Assembly (NCBI GenBank): GCA_029204045.2
Contig: CM055061.1
Location: 48,136,977 to 48,200,976, forward strand
DNA length: 64,000 nt
Direction of reading: 5' to 3'
Origin: Tillandsia leiboldiana
Taxonomy: Eukaryota; Streptophyta; Magnoliopsida; Poales; Bromeliaceae
Shown: positions 1 through 11,736 of the stretch, in pieces
Layout: each line of letters opens with the position of its first letter
Position numbering within the stretch: position 1 is the stretch's first letter
Notes under the pieces: generated by a model
What the model was told of the DNA's origin: nothing
What the model saw: only the letters and a program-made list of their open reading frames with translations
The model's database searches: none
Program-made: the position numbers and the translations under genes

Positions 1-339
1 AAAGGGTTAAAGAATAATTAAATAATAGGGACAGATCCGGCGGCTAGAATTACCTCAAGAAACGTGCCGATCGTCCGCACGGATCCCGGGGCGCCTAAGT
101 GGGGTCCGAATTTTGAAAAAATTATTCCGGGTGAACCGGGAGTCGGAATCTGAAACCGATCGCGCCCCCGTTCTCCATTTCGCGAGCCCTTCCGCCTAAA
201 AATGTCCGCGAGCCCCGACGGATTCTCCGGAAAAACACCCAAAAATTGTCCCTCAGTCGGGCAGTCGAAGAAAAAGGGGTAACGGGAAGGGTCACGAAAA
301 AGCCAGGTCTTACACGCATCCATCGCCATAGTGTGACCT
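1..339. other. unassigned stretch before the gypsy remnant
   Basis: No feature is assigned here. A minus-strand open frame of about 100 codons spans most of it, but the overlapping frame is also open and neither shows a recognisable domain, so I do not call a gene. It is probably old repeat sequence. Confidence 0.4.
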
Positions 340-1041
340 CAGGAAAGGGCGATGTTTTTTATGTGGATAGTCAGGACATTTTCAGGCAGAGTGTCCCAGA
401 GTAGTGCTCATGGTTTTGCCGCTTGCGACAGCACCCCCACTACCCCTTCAGGATGAAGAGGTTAATCCGACTTACCGGTAGGTTGATAGAGCCGTGATGC
501 CGAGACAGATAGAGCGATGGCCACCAGCATCTAATGGATGAGATTGTACAGCCGATTAGAGGGCGCCAGGATAGCGGATCGTGTTCTACCAGGTGTGGAC
601 TTCCTTATAGTCATTGGATTTAGAGCATGTTGATGCTGACACGGCTTGTGCATGTTTCAGTAAAGCATGGGTAGCTTCGTGTGGGCCAGAGATGGGACTG
701 TTGGCTTGTGCACGTGAGGATCAGGTTCCAGTTCACGTATAGCACCTGGATGAGTGTTGCCAGTCCTGCCTAGTGCAGTTAGGACCTTGGATTTGATCCA
801 TCGAGTTTCTAGTCCTATATTAGTTTCGAGATGTTGATATGAGGTTGGATAGAGTTTGGTTATCCCAATGTTATGCTATCATGGATTGTCGAGAGAGGAC
901 AATGGCCCTCCGTGGACCTGGTCAGGAGGAGTATGCTTGTAGAGGAAGCTAGAGCACAACAGAGGTTGAGTTGGGATCGTATCGCTTTGCTAGCGACTGT
1001 AGAGGAGGTGCCTACGGCGGCACCGGAACAAAAAAAAAAAG

Positions 1042-1182
<141 letters not shown>

Positions 1183-2680
1183 TTATCGCCCGTGTGATCC
1201 CGGGTGTGAGTCTACTGGAGCTGATATTGAAGCCACCGTTTAGTGAGATTGAGATCGAGATAGTGATTGACGTGGTTTTGGAAACTGCGCCGACTTCTGT
1301 AGCACCTCTTGGAGTATCACCTGTGGGATAGAGAGAGAGAGAGAGCTGGTAGTGCAGTTGCGGGATCTGTTGGATCGAGAGGTCTGTGTGACCCAGTACC
1401 CCGTCGTGGGAATACGACAATGAGGATCCGAGAGATTGATACTTGGATATTTTGCCACACCGTTGATACACTGTGGTGATGCCATGCCGTTGGTACACGG
1501 CAGTGATGCCACGTTGTGGGTACACAACGGTGAGGGTTCTATGATGGTTCGAGCACAGACAGGTTTGGATTGTAATTCGGCAGACGCCCTTTTGTGAGAT
1601 TGATAGCTTTATGGAACCATACAGCCGAGGGCTGTGCCCAGGTAGTGTTCAGGACCCGGTAAGGGCATTATGAGTTTACAGCACGGTCAAGTGGATTGAC
1701 TAAAACCATGCCGCCTTTAGGACTTGAGGAAATTGAGTGTTCCAGCTCTGTTTGGACGGGTTGGTAGTAGTACCCGTCGTGGGTATCTGGATTTACTTCC
1801 CGAAGTGACATTTAGCTTAAGCCTATGTTAGTGACAGAGGTTGGAAGCTTTTGGAGTAAGTATTGCCTTATAGCTTGAGGAGATAAAGCTGAGGTGGATA
1901 CCAGTATTGATGTAGATGTTTGCCAGTGATGGAGAGAGAGTTGAGTTATCCATAGACCCTTGAACCTGAAGTACTTGGTTACTCAGGAAGAGTTTGGTTT
2001 GAGGTAACGCCGGTGGACAGAGTTTTCAAAGATGTATGATTGATATCACAGTATTATCCCGGCGAGGACATTATGGTCAGTTACGCCTTGTCTAGGCGAG
2101 CAGTGCAACCTTGAAAATGAGGTGATCGATCAGTGGGTGCCACTTTTGGAACTTGGAAATTGAGAGTTGGAAAATTTGGGGGAATGTTCCCGATGTTGAA
2201 TTTCTTCCCCTGTGGAGGATTGTGAGAGTGCATTTGTGGAGCTTTGAACATACTGGTTGCTAAGGAGCAACGGGGGAGTTACGCCTAGAGGAGGCTTGGA
2301 GTTTTGGATTTGGAGACCATGATCTGTGGAAGTCTTTACCGCAGGGATATATAGATTTGAGTTTATGCGGGGAGTTTGGTCCGCGAGTAATTATTTGGCT
2401 GGAAGAAGTATATTTGATCCCTGGCATGTTTTAGATTTCACTTCCTTGGAATTGGACGAGGATTGAGTTATCAGGATCGACCGATGCAAATTCTTGCTTC
2501 CGAGGCAGAAGAATTGTGCAGTCGAGTTATACCTTTGGTGAAGGTCCAGCGGAGCCATCTTGATGACTGATGACGATCACCTGAGAGCCTGAAGATGAGT
2601 TGAGGATCTCCTACCCCTATTTGATTGAGTCACCCTACTGAGTTATGGATTTATTTTGGTTTCGAGGACGAAACCCTTTT

Positions 2681-2693
2681 AAGGAGGGGAGAG
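2681..2693 (+). other. polypurine tract of gypsy element A
   Basis: AAGGAGGGGAGAG lies directly before a TGTAGAG LTR start and a few codons after FRGRNPF. This is the usual site of plus-strand priming. Confidence 0.8.
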
Positions 2694-3709
2694 TGTAGAG
2701 TACCGGGACTTTGTAGAGCGCACCGACCTCGCAATGATGGCGTGGTGCGGGGAAATCGCCTGGGGCGTGTTCTATTTGTGTTTACAGATGAGTTCGGGTT
2801 GATTCAGATCGACGCGGAAGCCCCAGCTTGTATTTGCAATTTCGGGGCATTGTGTACCTGTAGAGTATTGGATTGATTAGAGTACCGACTCCGCCGTGGT
2901 GCACAGGGAAATTGGAAAAGCTTTGGACATGTGTATTTTCAGATTACAACGGAGTTCAGGAGGTTTCGGATTGATGCGGAGGCCTCGAAGGCAAAAAGTG
3001 AGTTGGAGTTGGCAATTTTGGAACCGGTTTTTGGATTGAGCACACCGACTCCATAGTTGAGCTTTTTGAGGGGGAAAAGCTTTGGACATGTATATTTTCA
3101 GATTACAACAGAGTTCGAGAGGTTTTGGACTGGTGCGGAGGCCCCGAGGGGAAAAAGTGAGTTGGAGTTGGCTAAAAAGGAATTAATTAATTAATTAAGG
3201 AATTTAATTTATTAGTAGCTTGTAATCTGTGAAGGAAAGAAAGGAAAAGAAAAAAAAATGGAAGTGGAATTGTGAATTGAGATATTTGCTTGAAGGAGGG
3301 CGTTTTGGTCATTTTCTCCCTTTCCTTGCTGCCTCTCACCAGCCGCATTAATTAAGCTACCACCCTTAATTAATAGCCTACCACCTCATCATCTCCTTCA
3401 ACCAGAAACAGAGGATTGAGAAGAAAACAGAGGAAGAGAAGAATGAGAGAAAAGAAGGAAGAAGTGGAAGAAGAGAAGGAAGGAAAAGAGAGGAAGTGAA
3501 AGAGAAAGTGAGGGAGTGTTCTTGTGCTGGGTGTTGACCCGTGCTTGAAGCCGAGAGGAGCGCGCGCGCGCGTCGAGCCTCATGGAAGGTATGTGCAGTT
3601 TTTTTTGGAACTTGGTTTTGGATTTTTGGTTGGTGGATTTGAGTTGTGTTTGAGTTGGGTTTTTGGATGAATTTGTTGTTGGAGTGGACTATTTGCCACT
3701 GCTTGGAGA

Positions 3710-4270
3710 GGGGGGCAGCGAGCCGCAGGGTGTCGCGCGGGCTCCCGAGGGCGCCGCGCGCGGCTGGCGTTGGGCGGCTACGCGGGCGCGCATGGGCGCC
3801 GCGCGCAGCAAGCGCTGGGCACTGCGCAGCGGGCGCCGCGCAGCTAGGCGCTGCGCAGCTGGGCACCGCGCGGCTGGCCCATGGGCGCCGCGCAGCTAGG
3901 CGCCGCGTGGCTGGCCCAGGGGCGCCGCGCGGCGGGCGCCAGGGGCGCCGCGCGCAGCTACACCTGGGCGCTGCGCGGGCGCCAGGGGCGCCGCGCGCAG
4001 CTGCACCTGGGCGCTGCGCGGGCGGCAGGGGCGCCGCGCGCAGTTGCACAGGCGCTGCACGGGCGGGCCCATGGGCCGCGCGCGGCAGGCCAGGCGCCGC
4101 GCGGCAGGCCAGGCGCCGCGCGGCAGGGATGGGTGCCGCACGGCTGGCGCGCCACGGCGCGGGCAGCAGCCGCGCAGCGTGCTGTTGGTTGGCTGCAGCT
4201 TGCGGCTCGCGTCGGCGCGTGGGGTTTTCGACGGATGGGACTGGTTTTCGCCGGCGATCGCGTGTGTTGG
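3710..4270. repeat. GC-rich degenerate minisatellite inside LTR A
   Basis: This is very GC-rich and built from degenerate repeats of GGGCGCCGCGCAGCT-like words. Overlapping Ala/Arg/Gly/Pro-rich frames on both strands result from the composition, not from coding. Confidence 0.75.
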
Positions 4271-5978
4271 CCGGGTTTAACGTGGTTTCGTGAGTTTTCC
4301 TCTTTTTTCCCTCTTAGGATGGCGATCAACTGCGGCGGATTTCGGCGAGGTGCTGTGCGGAACCCGGATCGAGTGCGCGACTCGCGGTTTTTACCTGAGT
4401 TGGATGGTTGTGTGTGTGTGGGTTTGCATGTATGCTGATGGACTTGTGAGTGCTATGAAAGTGTGTTGTGGGTTACCTATATGCTGATGGACTTGGATTT
4501 ATGTATTTTAGTTGTGTTGTGAGCATAAGAGATTGTGTTGTGGGATTTAATTTGTGCCGGAGCTTTGGTGTGGGTTGTGTGTTCGTGGCTGTTGGAGCGC
4601 GACCGAGTGTTGTATGTTGGCTGAGGAGTGAGTTGATTGCGCGCAGAATTTTTGTGAAGACTCTGGAGGATGGCTCGAGCTTCCGGGGATTTTTTTTTTC
4701 TGTGGTTCGCGGTAGTGTGCGCGCGCGCGGCGCGGTTTGGTGTTTCGGCAGTTTTTGGCTGCGAGCGGTTTGGCGCTTTCCCGACTTCGGCTTTGCCTAC
4801 GGAAAGCGTTCCAGGAGGGTTGGAATTCTCCAAAATGTGTGGAATGCCCTTTAATGCTCCTGAATGCAAGTTGATCATGTTTTATGCTATTTTTCACTGC
4901 GGTAAAATCTGATAGTTGCCTGGAAATTTTTAGAAAATTATTTAGTACCCCAGATTATTTTTAGTATACTCCTGATATTATAAGACACTAGGTTTAATGT
5001 TTGGTTTGTATTATATTTGCACCTGAATCGTTTTAAAAATCGAGAAAACACGTTTTAAGGAAAATCAGCATTTTTTTTAAAGGTGATTTTTACTTTATGA
5101 GTTCGCGAGAGGTATGGCATAGACTCAGGGTGCATTTGACCTCGCGCCTGGGGGCCGAGTGGATTTTTAGAGTTCTGTGGGATGAGTTTCTTGTGTTATG
5201 TGGGTTTGACCTTCCTTGTGGATTGATGAGATTATTCTATATCATATGTCATGTATTTCTGATTTGGTAGTGGAAGTGGTTCTCCGACTTAGTTATGAGA
5301 GTTTTTGGGGTTCTGGTAGATCGAGTCGTGGAGGTTTCACGACCTAGCCATGGGTTGTGCATTATCTGATTGAGTCGTAGAGGGTTCTCCGACAGATTAT
5401 GTGAGGATTTGGGCATTTCCTGATTGAGTCGTGGAGTCTTTTTCTGACTGAGTTGTGCTATTCGAGCATTGAGTTTTCGATCTGTTTGATCGTGGATCAT
5501 AGCCTGCATGTGCCGCTTGTTGAGACAGATGAGACAGTTGAGACAGATGAGACACGCTTGAGCTCGGTGGGGTCGCTCCCCTCGAGTTACGCTCCGGATG
5601 CGATGATGATGCGCCTAGTTGATACACTAGAGGTCGCTTTGCATGATATTGAGATAGTCCGTGTGGGACGCCCTACGTAAGTCCAAGTCCATTGTGGGCG
5701 TAGTGGCTGTAGGTTGGCACAGGATTGACTGGACCCGATGTGGCAGTCATTAAGATTGGGTGATATGAGCGGGTGGTTACATATTATATTCTTAGATGGG
5801 TTTTTCCTTTGATCATTGATACTGAGGCATTTTTAGCAGTAGCGAGAGTATGCATAGCATGTTTATGGTAGAGTTTCCTTTTTGAGCATGATGGTTGAGA
5901 CATATTAGCTGTAGTTTTCCTTCAGCTTACCTTTTATCTATCTATCTGCATACCTATCTGTTTACCTCCAGTAGACTT

Positions 5979-6057
5979 AGTGGGCATACCGTGGATATTG
6001 GTGACAGTACCCACTGAGATCTACCTTCTGCAGTAGATCTCACACCCGCTGCGGTGA
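5979..6057 (+). promoter_or_regulatory. tandem-hairpin RNA module in LTR A
   Basis: Stem I pairs AGTGGG (5979-5984) with CCCACT (6010-6015). Stem II pairs GAGATCTAC (6016-6024) with GTAGATCTC (6033-6041), nine perfect pairs around an 8-nt loop. Stem III pairs CACC with GGTG just downstream. The same arrangement with different stem sequences occurs in LTRs B, E, F and G. The role is not known from sequence. Its place about 400 bp before the LTR end fits the R region, where polyadenylation or template transfer occurs. Confidence 0.6.
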
Positions 6058-6438
6058 CAGGTTACTGAGGTTGCTGTTCCGACTTAGCATGCGCGGAGAC
6101 AGCTGATCGAGGTGAGGACGTGACCGAGTAGTTCCTTACCAGCATTGAGAGTCTGAGGTAGATGTATCCTGTATTTTCTGTTTACACTTTTATACTGGAC
6201 AGTCTGAGAGATCGATGAGGATTGTTTTATTTTCTTAGCTAAGAGACTGTGTATTGAGATTTTATTTATTTATCCAGATGTTCAGTTGATTTCTGTAGCT
6301 ATTAGTTCTTTTTTAGCTCTGATACGTGTTTAGCTATAGATCTTTTGCAGGGTAGACGCTTCGTCTGTGCGGCAGTTTCCGTACAGACGGCGGATCTGTT
6401 GGCGAGCCCGGGTCGTAGTTCGACCCCGAGGCGTGAAA

Positions 6439-7060
6439 GTAGAAACATAAAACTAAGGGAAAGAGATTTTACAAGTGTACCGTAATCAACAAACAATGCC
6501 CCCGGCGATGATGGAGAAGACAAGGACGAAAAAGGGCTAGGCGGACCCACGAACGTCCACCCCCGAAACCAAAGCCGTCAAGCAAAACTGCACCGTCAAA
6601 CAACTCCGTGAAGCAAGACTGTACCGTCAAGCAACTCCGTCAAGCACGACTGCACCGTCAAGCAACTCCGTCAAGCAGGACTTCACCGTTAAGCAACTCC
6701 GTCAAGCAAGACTGCACTATTGCTTGGCCAAGCGGGCAGCGGCGCGACGCAGGCTGCGCGAGCAGCGGCGTGGCGTAGACTGCGCGAGTAGCGCAGGCTG
6801 CCCAAGCGGTGGCAGCGGTGCGGTGCAGGCTGCGCGAGCAGCGCAGGCTGCCCAAGCGGTGCAGGCAGTGAAGGTGCGCGGCGTAGGAAGCGAAGGTGCG
6901 CACCACAGGTTGCATGGGCACACACGGCGCTGCCGCAGGGGCACGCAGGCCCTGCTGCAGGGGCACGTGGTGCTGCTACAGGGCGTTCAGGTGCGCGACA
7001 ACAGGGCTACGGGCGGTAGGGCGCACGAGCCGCGGGCTGTAGAGCGCGAAGCTGCAGGCA
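6439..7060. other. left half of an interrupted LTR-like segment
   Basis: This lies between the end of LTR A and the target duplication of the copia composite. It continues at 20411 on the other side of the composite. It contains a 31-bp minisatellite (6575-6729) followed by a GC-rich block (about 6730-7050). No PBS, TATA box or coding domain was found. The minus-strand sense resembles other LTR interiors in the window, but its boundaries are not resolved. Confidence 0.45.
6575..6729. repeat. 31-bp minisatellite, about five units
   Basis: Five head-to-tail units of 31 bp begin CCGTCAAGCA or CCGTGAAGCA and contain a second half-unit CCGTCAA.CAACT. The last unit degenerates into ATTGCTTGG. Confidence 0.85.
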
Positions 7061-7065
7061 CATAG
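7061..7065. repeat. left target-site duplication CATAG
   Basis: CATAG here matches CATAG at 20406-20410, directly outside the two ends of the copia composite. This shows that the composite entered as a single insertion whose outermost LTR ends survive. Confidence 0.85.
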
Positions 7066-7135
7066 TGTTGGTTTTTAAGGATCCACAAGGATCTAAATAG
7101 GTACTATCAAACAACTAGAGGGGGGGTGAATAGGT
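7066..7135 (-). mobile_element. truncated LTR of the composite (70 bp left)
   Basis: This matches the first 70 bp of the LTRs at 9539 and 19133 (TGTTGGTTTTTAAGG...GAATAGGT). It then jumps into internal sequence equivalent to 16733 onward. The rest of the LTR and about 1.2 kb of internal 3' region are deleted. Confidence 0.85.
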
Positions 7136-7548
7136 ACTATCATTACCCTTGTAAGAAAATACAATCTCTTATGTGAAAGAATTAAATCCCAAATTTTAGT
7201 CTATCGGTTGTCTCATGTTTATCACAATGAATTCACAAAATCGAGATAGATTAAGCATCTTAAGATCACACATGATTTCTAAAATTTGATGCTTATAACT
7301 ATCAAAAACTCCTATAATGAAGTATCTTCAAGATTATGATTATGGAGTAAAGTTGATAATCCATATAAAATTAATTTGGAGTGAATGAACGTGAAACCCT
7401 TTTTATTCAATGCACTTGTTCAATAAAAAACCCTTTTGTTCAAAAACAAAGTATAAAAACAAAGAGCATTGAAAAACATGTAATGCAGAGATTAAGAAAA
7501 ATATTAAAGAGAAAACCAATCAAAGCTTTACATACAGTCATAAGCTAT
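7136..7548 (-). other. non-coding internal 3' region of left TR-GAG copy
   Basis: From 7141 this is nearly identical to 16733-17141, the stretch that follows the gag stop in the element's sense. It is AT-rich, without a domain. A 78-codon plus-strand open frame is present in both copies but is antisense to the element and unconvincing. Confidence 0.75.
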
Positions 7549-9504
7549 TTAGAACTTAAGACAAGGAAAGATATCACCTTTCCGAATCCAAAATCGCTGG
7601 ATTTTGGGTTGTCTTGATTCGTTGTGGCCGGGGATTGTGCGCTTTGACTGTTGATCCACCTTACGTCTTTGCCTTGCAATGATCCACTTGTATGATTGAT
7701 GATGTGGCTCGGACCTTTGGTGGGTTGAGTGAACTCCTTTGACTTGATGTGTCTTTTGATTCCGTTGAGTTCGCTCTGTAGATGAAGTTGCCGAAGGACT
7801 CTTCTTTCTCTTTTTCGGGCAATTCTTCACCAAATGTCCTTCAAGTCCACATAAGTGACAAGTTCTTCCTTTCAATTTCATTGTGGAACTTGAAGCATGC
7901 ACAGTTTGGTCCTTTTTTGAATCCCAAACCAACCTTGCTTGTTTGACCTAATCCGGACATACAATCATGCTTTTTCGAACCGGTTGAAATCGTTTGTATG
8001 TCGGATTTAAGTTGATGGACTTGCTTGGTCAAAGCTTGGTTGGTAACATGAATCTCCTCAAACTGCTTTTCAAGAAAACCAATCTTGTCCATATATGATT
8101 TTGCGTTCGTCTCCGATTGGTTTAGCTTTTCTTGGAGGATTTTATTGTTATTCAATAAACGTCCTTGTTCCTCCTCAAGATCATGTAGTTTGATTTTTAA
8201 AGCATGGTTCTCGTCTTGAACCTCAAGTCGTTGCTTCCTCAACTTCTTGATATGCTTGGCCATCTTCTTCGATTCCGCAAGAAGTTGTTGGTATGCCTCA
8301 ACGAGTTCTTCCTCGTCCGACTCCCCCTCACTTGATGACTCTCCGCCGGATGCTGATGTTTCATACAATATCAAAGGAGTAGAGTCAGTAACTAAGATGA
8401 TAAGCAAAAATTAGAAGAGGGAATTTGAGAGGCCTGAAAAGCAACAACTTTCTCCTCTTTACTTGAGGTCGATTCATTAGAAGTAGAATCGTCCCAAGTT
8501 TTCGCTTGCAAAGCCTTCTTTTTATATGATTTCGGAGAAGGACAATCCGTTGAAATATGGTCGTAGCCTTTGCATCTATAACATCGGATTTCCCCTTCTA
8601 ATTCATCTTTTTCCTTTGATGGTTTTGCAAAGCTTTTGAGGTTAGAGGATTTAGAACCCGATGATCCTTTAGATGGTTTCGTGGATGTAGATCCATCGGT
8701 TCGATTCTTCCAAAACTTCCGACGAAATTTCTTTTCGATCCGCGCCAATTGTTCTTCAAAATTGGCAAAAGAGATTTCATCGTCGGAACTTGATTCGCCA
8801 TCTTCTTCCTTTGTTGATTTGAATGCAATACCTGTAAGCTTAGAAGAAGACTTGGAAGAAACTTGATTAGTAGGAAAAGTCATTTCATAAGTTTGCAAAG
8901 CACCTACTAATTCCTCTACTCTCATCTCATCCGGATGACTAACGGTTTCAATGGCGGTAACCTTTGCCCTAAACCGTTCCGGAAGAGTCCGAAGTATCTT
9001 TCTTACAATTTTCGACTCCGGGATCTTTTCTCCTAAATTAGCACAAGTATTGATTACATCTTGAAGTCTAGTGTAATAATCTGTAAACAATTCATGCTCT
9101 TCCATATGAATAGAATCAAAATGACTTGTAAGCATCTGGAGCTTTTGAATTTTTACAAGATTAGTACCCTCATGTGTAATTTTGAGAATATCCCAAATTT
9201 CCTTCGCGGTTTCACACGCGGAAATTCGTGTGAACTCAGTCGAGGAAAGAGAATTAAATAAAGCGTTCATACCTTTCCCATTGTAAGAAGATCTTTCAAA
9301 TTCCTCTTTGGACCATCTAGAGCGAGGTTTTGGGGTAGTAGAATTTCCTACTTCCTCAACAGGATGCACCCAACCGTATTCCACGGATTGCCATACCCGC
9401 TCATCAATTGCGATGAGAAAAGCTCTTATCCGTACTTTCCAATAAGCATAATTAGCCCCATCAAAAAAAGGAGGTTTATAAATATTACCACTTTCACCCG
9501 ACAT
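7549..9504 (-). pseudogene. gag: copia gag, left TR-GAG copy (frameshifted)
   Basis: This is a Gag-like capsid polyprotein of a Sirevirus-type copia element. The start is the ATG at 9502-9504, about 35 bp after the primer-binding site (MSGESGN). Order: an N-terminal DUF4219-like patch (PPFFDGANYAYWKVRIRAF); a UBN2-type gag domain over roughly residues 40-210 (CETAKEIWDIL, TRLQDVINTCANLG); a basic linker; zinc knuckle CYRCKGYDHISTDC; a long coiled coil; and a second knuckle CHLCGLEGHLVKNC. It ends in WIRKGDIFPCLKF and a stop. Compared with 17142-19098, one base is lost near 8393 and one T is gained near 7914, giving two frameshifts. Pol is absent downstream. Confidence 0.88.
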
Positions 9505-9524
9505 GATAGATGAACCTAAAACCC

Positions 9525-9538
9525 TCTCTGATACCAAT
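9525..9538 (-). other. primer-binding site (tRNA-iMet), left copy
   Basis: On the minus strand ATTGGTATCAGAGAG lies directly after the LTR end. It is complementary to the 3' end of initiator-Met tRNA, with one or two changes. Confidence 0.85.
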
Positions 9539-10195
9539 TGTTGGTTTTTAAGGATCCACAAGGATCTAAATAGGTACTATCAAGCAACTAGAGGGGGGGT
9601 GAATAGGTGTAATACTTAAAAAACTCAATCTCAGTGCAAAATAAAAACCAATGCGGAAAATAAAAATAGCACACTGAGATATACGTGGAAACTCTAATCC
9701 AGGAGAAAAACCACGGGACCAACACGCAATAACAATCCACTAAGAAAAGAAGAATAACAAGGTGATTACCGACTCCACGGACTCAAACCCCTCCTTCAAC
9801 TTCTTCGGAACTTGCGCTCACCGATTGCACGTCCACTGCACACGTTCGAATCCACGAACGCCACTCGAATCCACGAACGCCACGTTTCGAATCCACGAAA
9901 CGCCTTTAGCACACCAAATCCACGATGCCACGTCGAATCCACGACGCAAACTCAGCCGGTAAGAATATTGGCTTCGATGGTGATCCTTTGCTTAGATTAT
10001 CAATGAAGAACCATGGATGGAATCTCTAAGCAAAGATTAGATCAATTCGACAAAAGATATGTTCTTGAAAGAACCATCGAATTGACCTAAAAGAGGCTAT
10101 AAAGAAGAACGGTAAAAACCTAGCCTCTAGGGTTGCTCTCAAGTGTTTTATATAATAATCGGTTTTGATCCCCCGTTTTTGAGAAACCCTAAAAG

Positions 10196-10206
10196 TCTAT
10201 TTATAG
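10196..10206 (-). promoter_or_regulatory. TATA box of the middle LTR
   Basis: CTATAAATAGA on the minus strand, about 60 bp downstream of the first GATCCGGATC palindrome. The same spacing is seen at 19789-19799. Confidence 0.7.
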
Positions 10207-10426
10207 TTTAGAAACCTTTGGAAAGAGATAAGAATCAAAAACTTAACTTATCTGGAAATTTTCAGGACGGCGATCCGGATCGAATTTACTGCGATCCGGA
10301 TCGTCGTAGCGAGTCAGACAATTCCAGAAAAACAAGGGTTCGGGATCCGGATTGAAATGCCCGATCCAAATCGTTCATAAATTTCAGCAAAACCAATATT
10401 CGGGATCCGGATCAGAATTGGCTTGG

Positions 10427-10431
10427 ATCCG
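10427..10431. repeat. target-site duplication ATCCG, left
   Basis: Matches 15135-15139 on the other side of the solo LTR. Confidence 0.9.
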
Positions 10432-10795
10432 TGTCACGCCCCGAGTTTAAAAACCAGCGTCTAAATTTTTTTTTTTTTTTTTTTTTAAATCAGAGTTTAA
10501 AACCGGCCAGGGCGCAACAGACCGCCACATATATAGAAGAGTCCCAATCCCACTGGGGATTGAGCCCTTTTCTATATATGCACGGCTCACTTGGCATACA
10601 ACCAGAGTACTAACTACGTACATCTACTAAGCAAGATTAAATTACAACATCAATAACTTCTCAATTACATTGCATTACATTTGATACAACAAATAATTAA
10701 ATACTTGATCTTATCGGCTGTCCAGGGTCAAGCTCTATCTCGTGATCTCACCAACTCGTCCCGACATCTCAACACCCGCTCGACCTGAAAAACAG

Positions 10796-10875
10796 TCACC
10801 CGAGGGTGTGAGACACACCGGAGTGTATCCCAGTGGGCACGACGAGCCGAGAAATAGCAGATCGTACCTACTGGT
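10796..10875 (-). promoter_or_regulatory. tandem-hairpin RNA module in LTR G
   Basis: In sense, stem II pairs GGGATACAC with GTGTGTCTC around TCCG (plus-strand 10810-10831). All nine positions pair if two G-U pairs are allowed; these become A-C mismatches on the opposite strand. Stem I pairs AGTAGGTACG with CGTGCCCACT at nine of ten positions. Stem III is CACC-CTCG-GGTG. Confidence 0.6.
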
Positions 10876-11580
10876 ATACAATGCTAGAGGATAGTAATAG
10901 ATCAGGGGTTAGGGTAAAGCAGATATATAACTGGTGCTGTAAAGAAAGCAAAACTCATAATCTGGGTACAAGCATAGGAGATAATTTTAGCAGTATTTAA
11001 AACATGTATCAGGATAATCAACACATCAAGGAGTTAGGACAATCAGCAAGATAACAATGGAACTATAATCAGAGGCATCACATAGAATCATATAAAGCAA
11101 CTTAACAACTCATGCATCAAATAGATGAAAACGCAAAGACCCAATCACAAGCTACCATATTGGCCTTCACAAGACCTCAGGCGAGGCTGCCCTCTTGGCA
11201 CCACCTGGTTGACATTCCCCAAACTAGGGTCACGGGTTGCCTCAGCTAACCACTTTACCGGTAAAGAACATCGCTACGGGTAGCAAATCCGCTGATATTC
11301 GTGAAGTACAACGGTGCGGGCGAATCATATGCAAATGCTCAAGCTCACGGTCCACTGACCGGGTAATCGGCAACAAGCCGGGAAATCCCCACTGGGATGC
11401 AATGACAAGATCAACTGAAGCTCAACACTTATGCAGGAACACTCAGCAATAAATCTCAACTCATATGCAAGATCAAGGCAAATATCTCTCAACAGAAGCT
11501 CACAGATAAACTCACTCAACCACACAAACCAACCAAATGATACAAAACTTAAACACATATTTTAAGAAAACTGTTTTGAA

Positions 11581-11736
11581 AAGTCCAAACCTCGAAGAGC
11601 ATTGCCCTTGTCTTATCAAACAAGAACAGACTCAGGCGACACTACGAAGCTTGGATTTAAGTCCAAACCTCGCAGAGCAGTGCCTTTGTCCTATCAAACA
11701 AGAACAGACTCCGGCGACCCTACGAAGCGGGGTAAA
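11581..11736. repeat. 78-bp tandem duplication in LTR G
   Basis: Two diverged head-to-tail copies, at 11581-11658 and 11659-11736, both starting AAGTCCAAACCTCG. Confidence 0.85.

Larger units (their letters stand above)
2694..6438 (+). mobile_element. LTR A, 3' LTR of the gypsy remnant (about 3.7 kb)
   Basis: It starts TGTAGAG immediately after the polypurine tract. It ends in GAGGCGTGAAA, matching the GGGGCGTGACA end of LTR B (25543-25554) with a mutated last CA. The last kilobase aligns with LTR B through several blocks, for example GGTCGCTCCCCTCGAG near 5570 versus 24325, and ATCTGTTGGCGAGCCCGGG near 6395 versus 25509. It holds a purine-rich leader (3230-3500), a GC-rich block and a hairpin module. 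Open frames inside it are not genes. Confidence 0.8.

Noticed and set aside
3646..4438. Several 120-215-codon Ala/Arg-rich open frames on both strands
   Set aside because: They overlap in many frames over a GC-rich minisatellite, where stop codons are rare by composition.
7381..7617. 78-codon plus-strand frame repeated at 16974-17210
   Set aside because: Its conservation follows from the two copies being the same element; it is antisense to gag's 3' end and has no domain.
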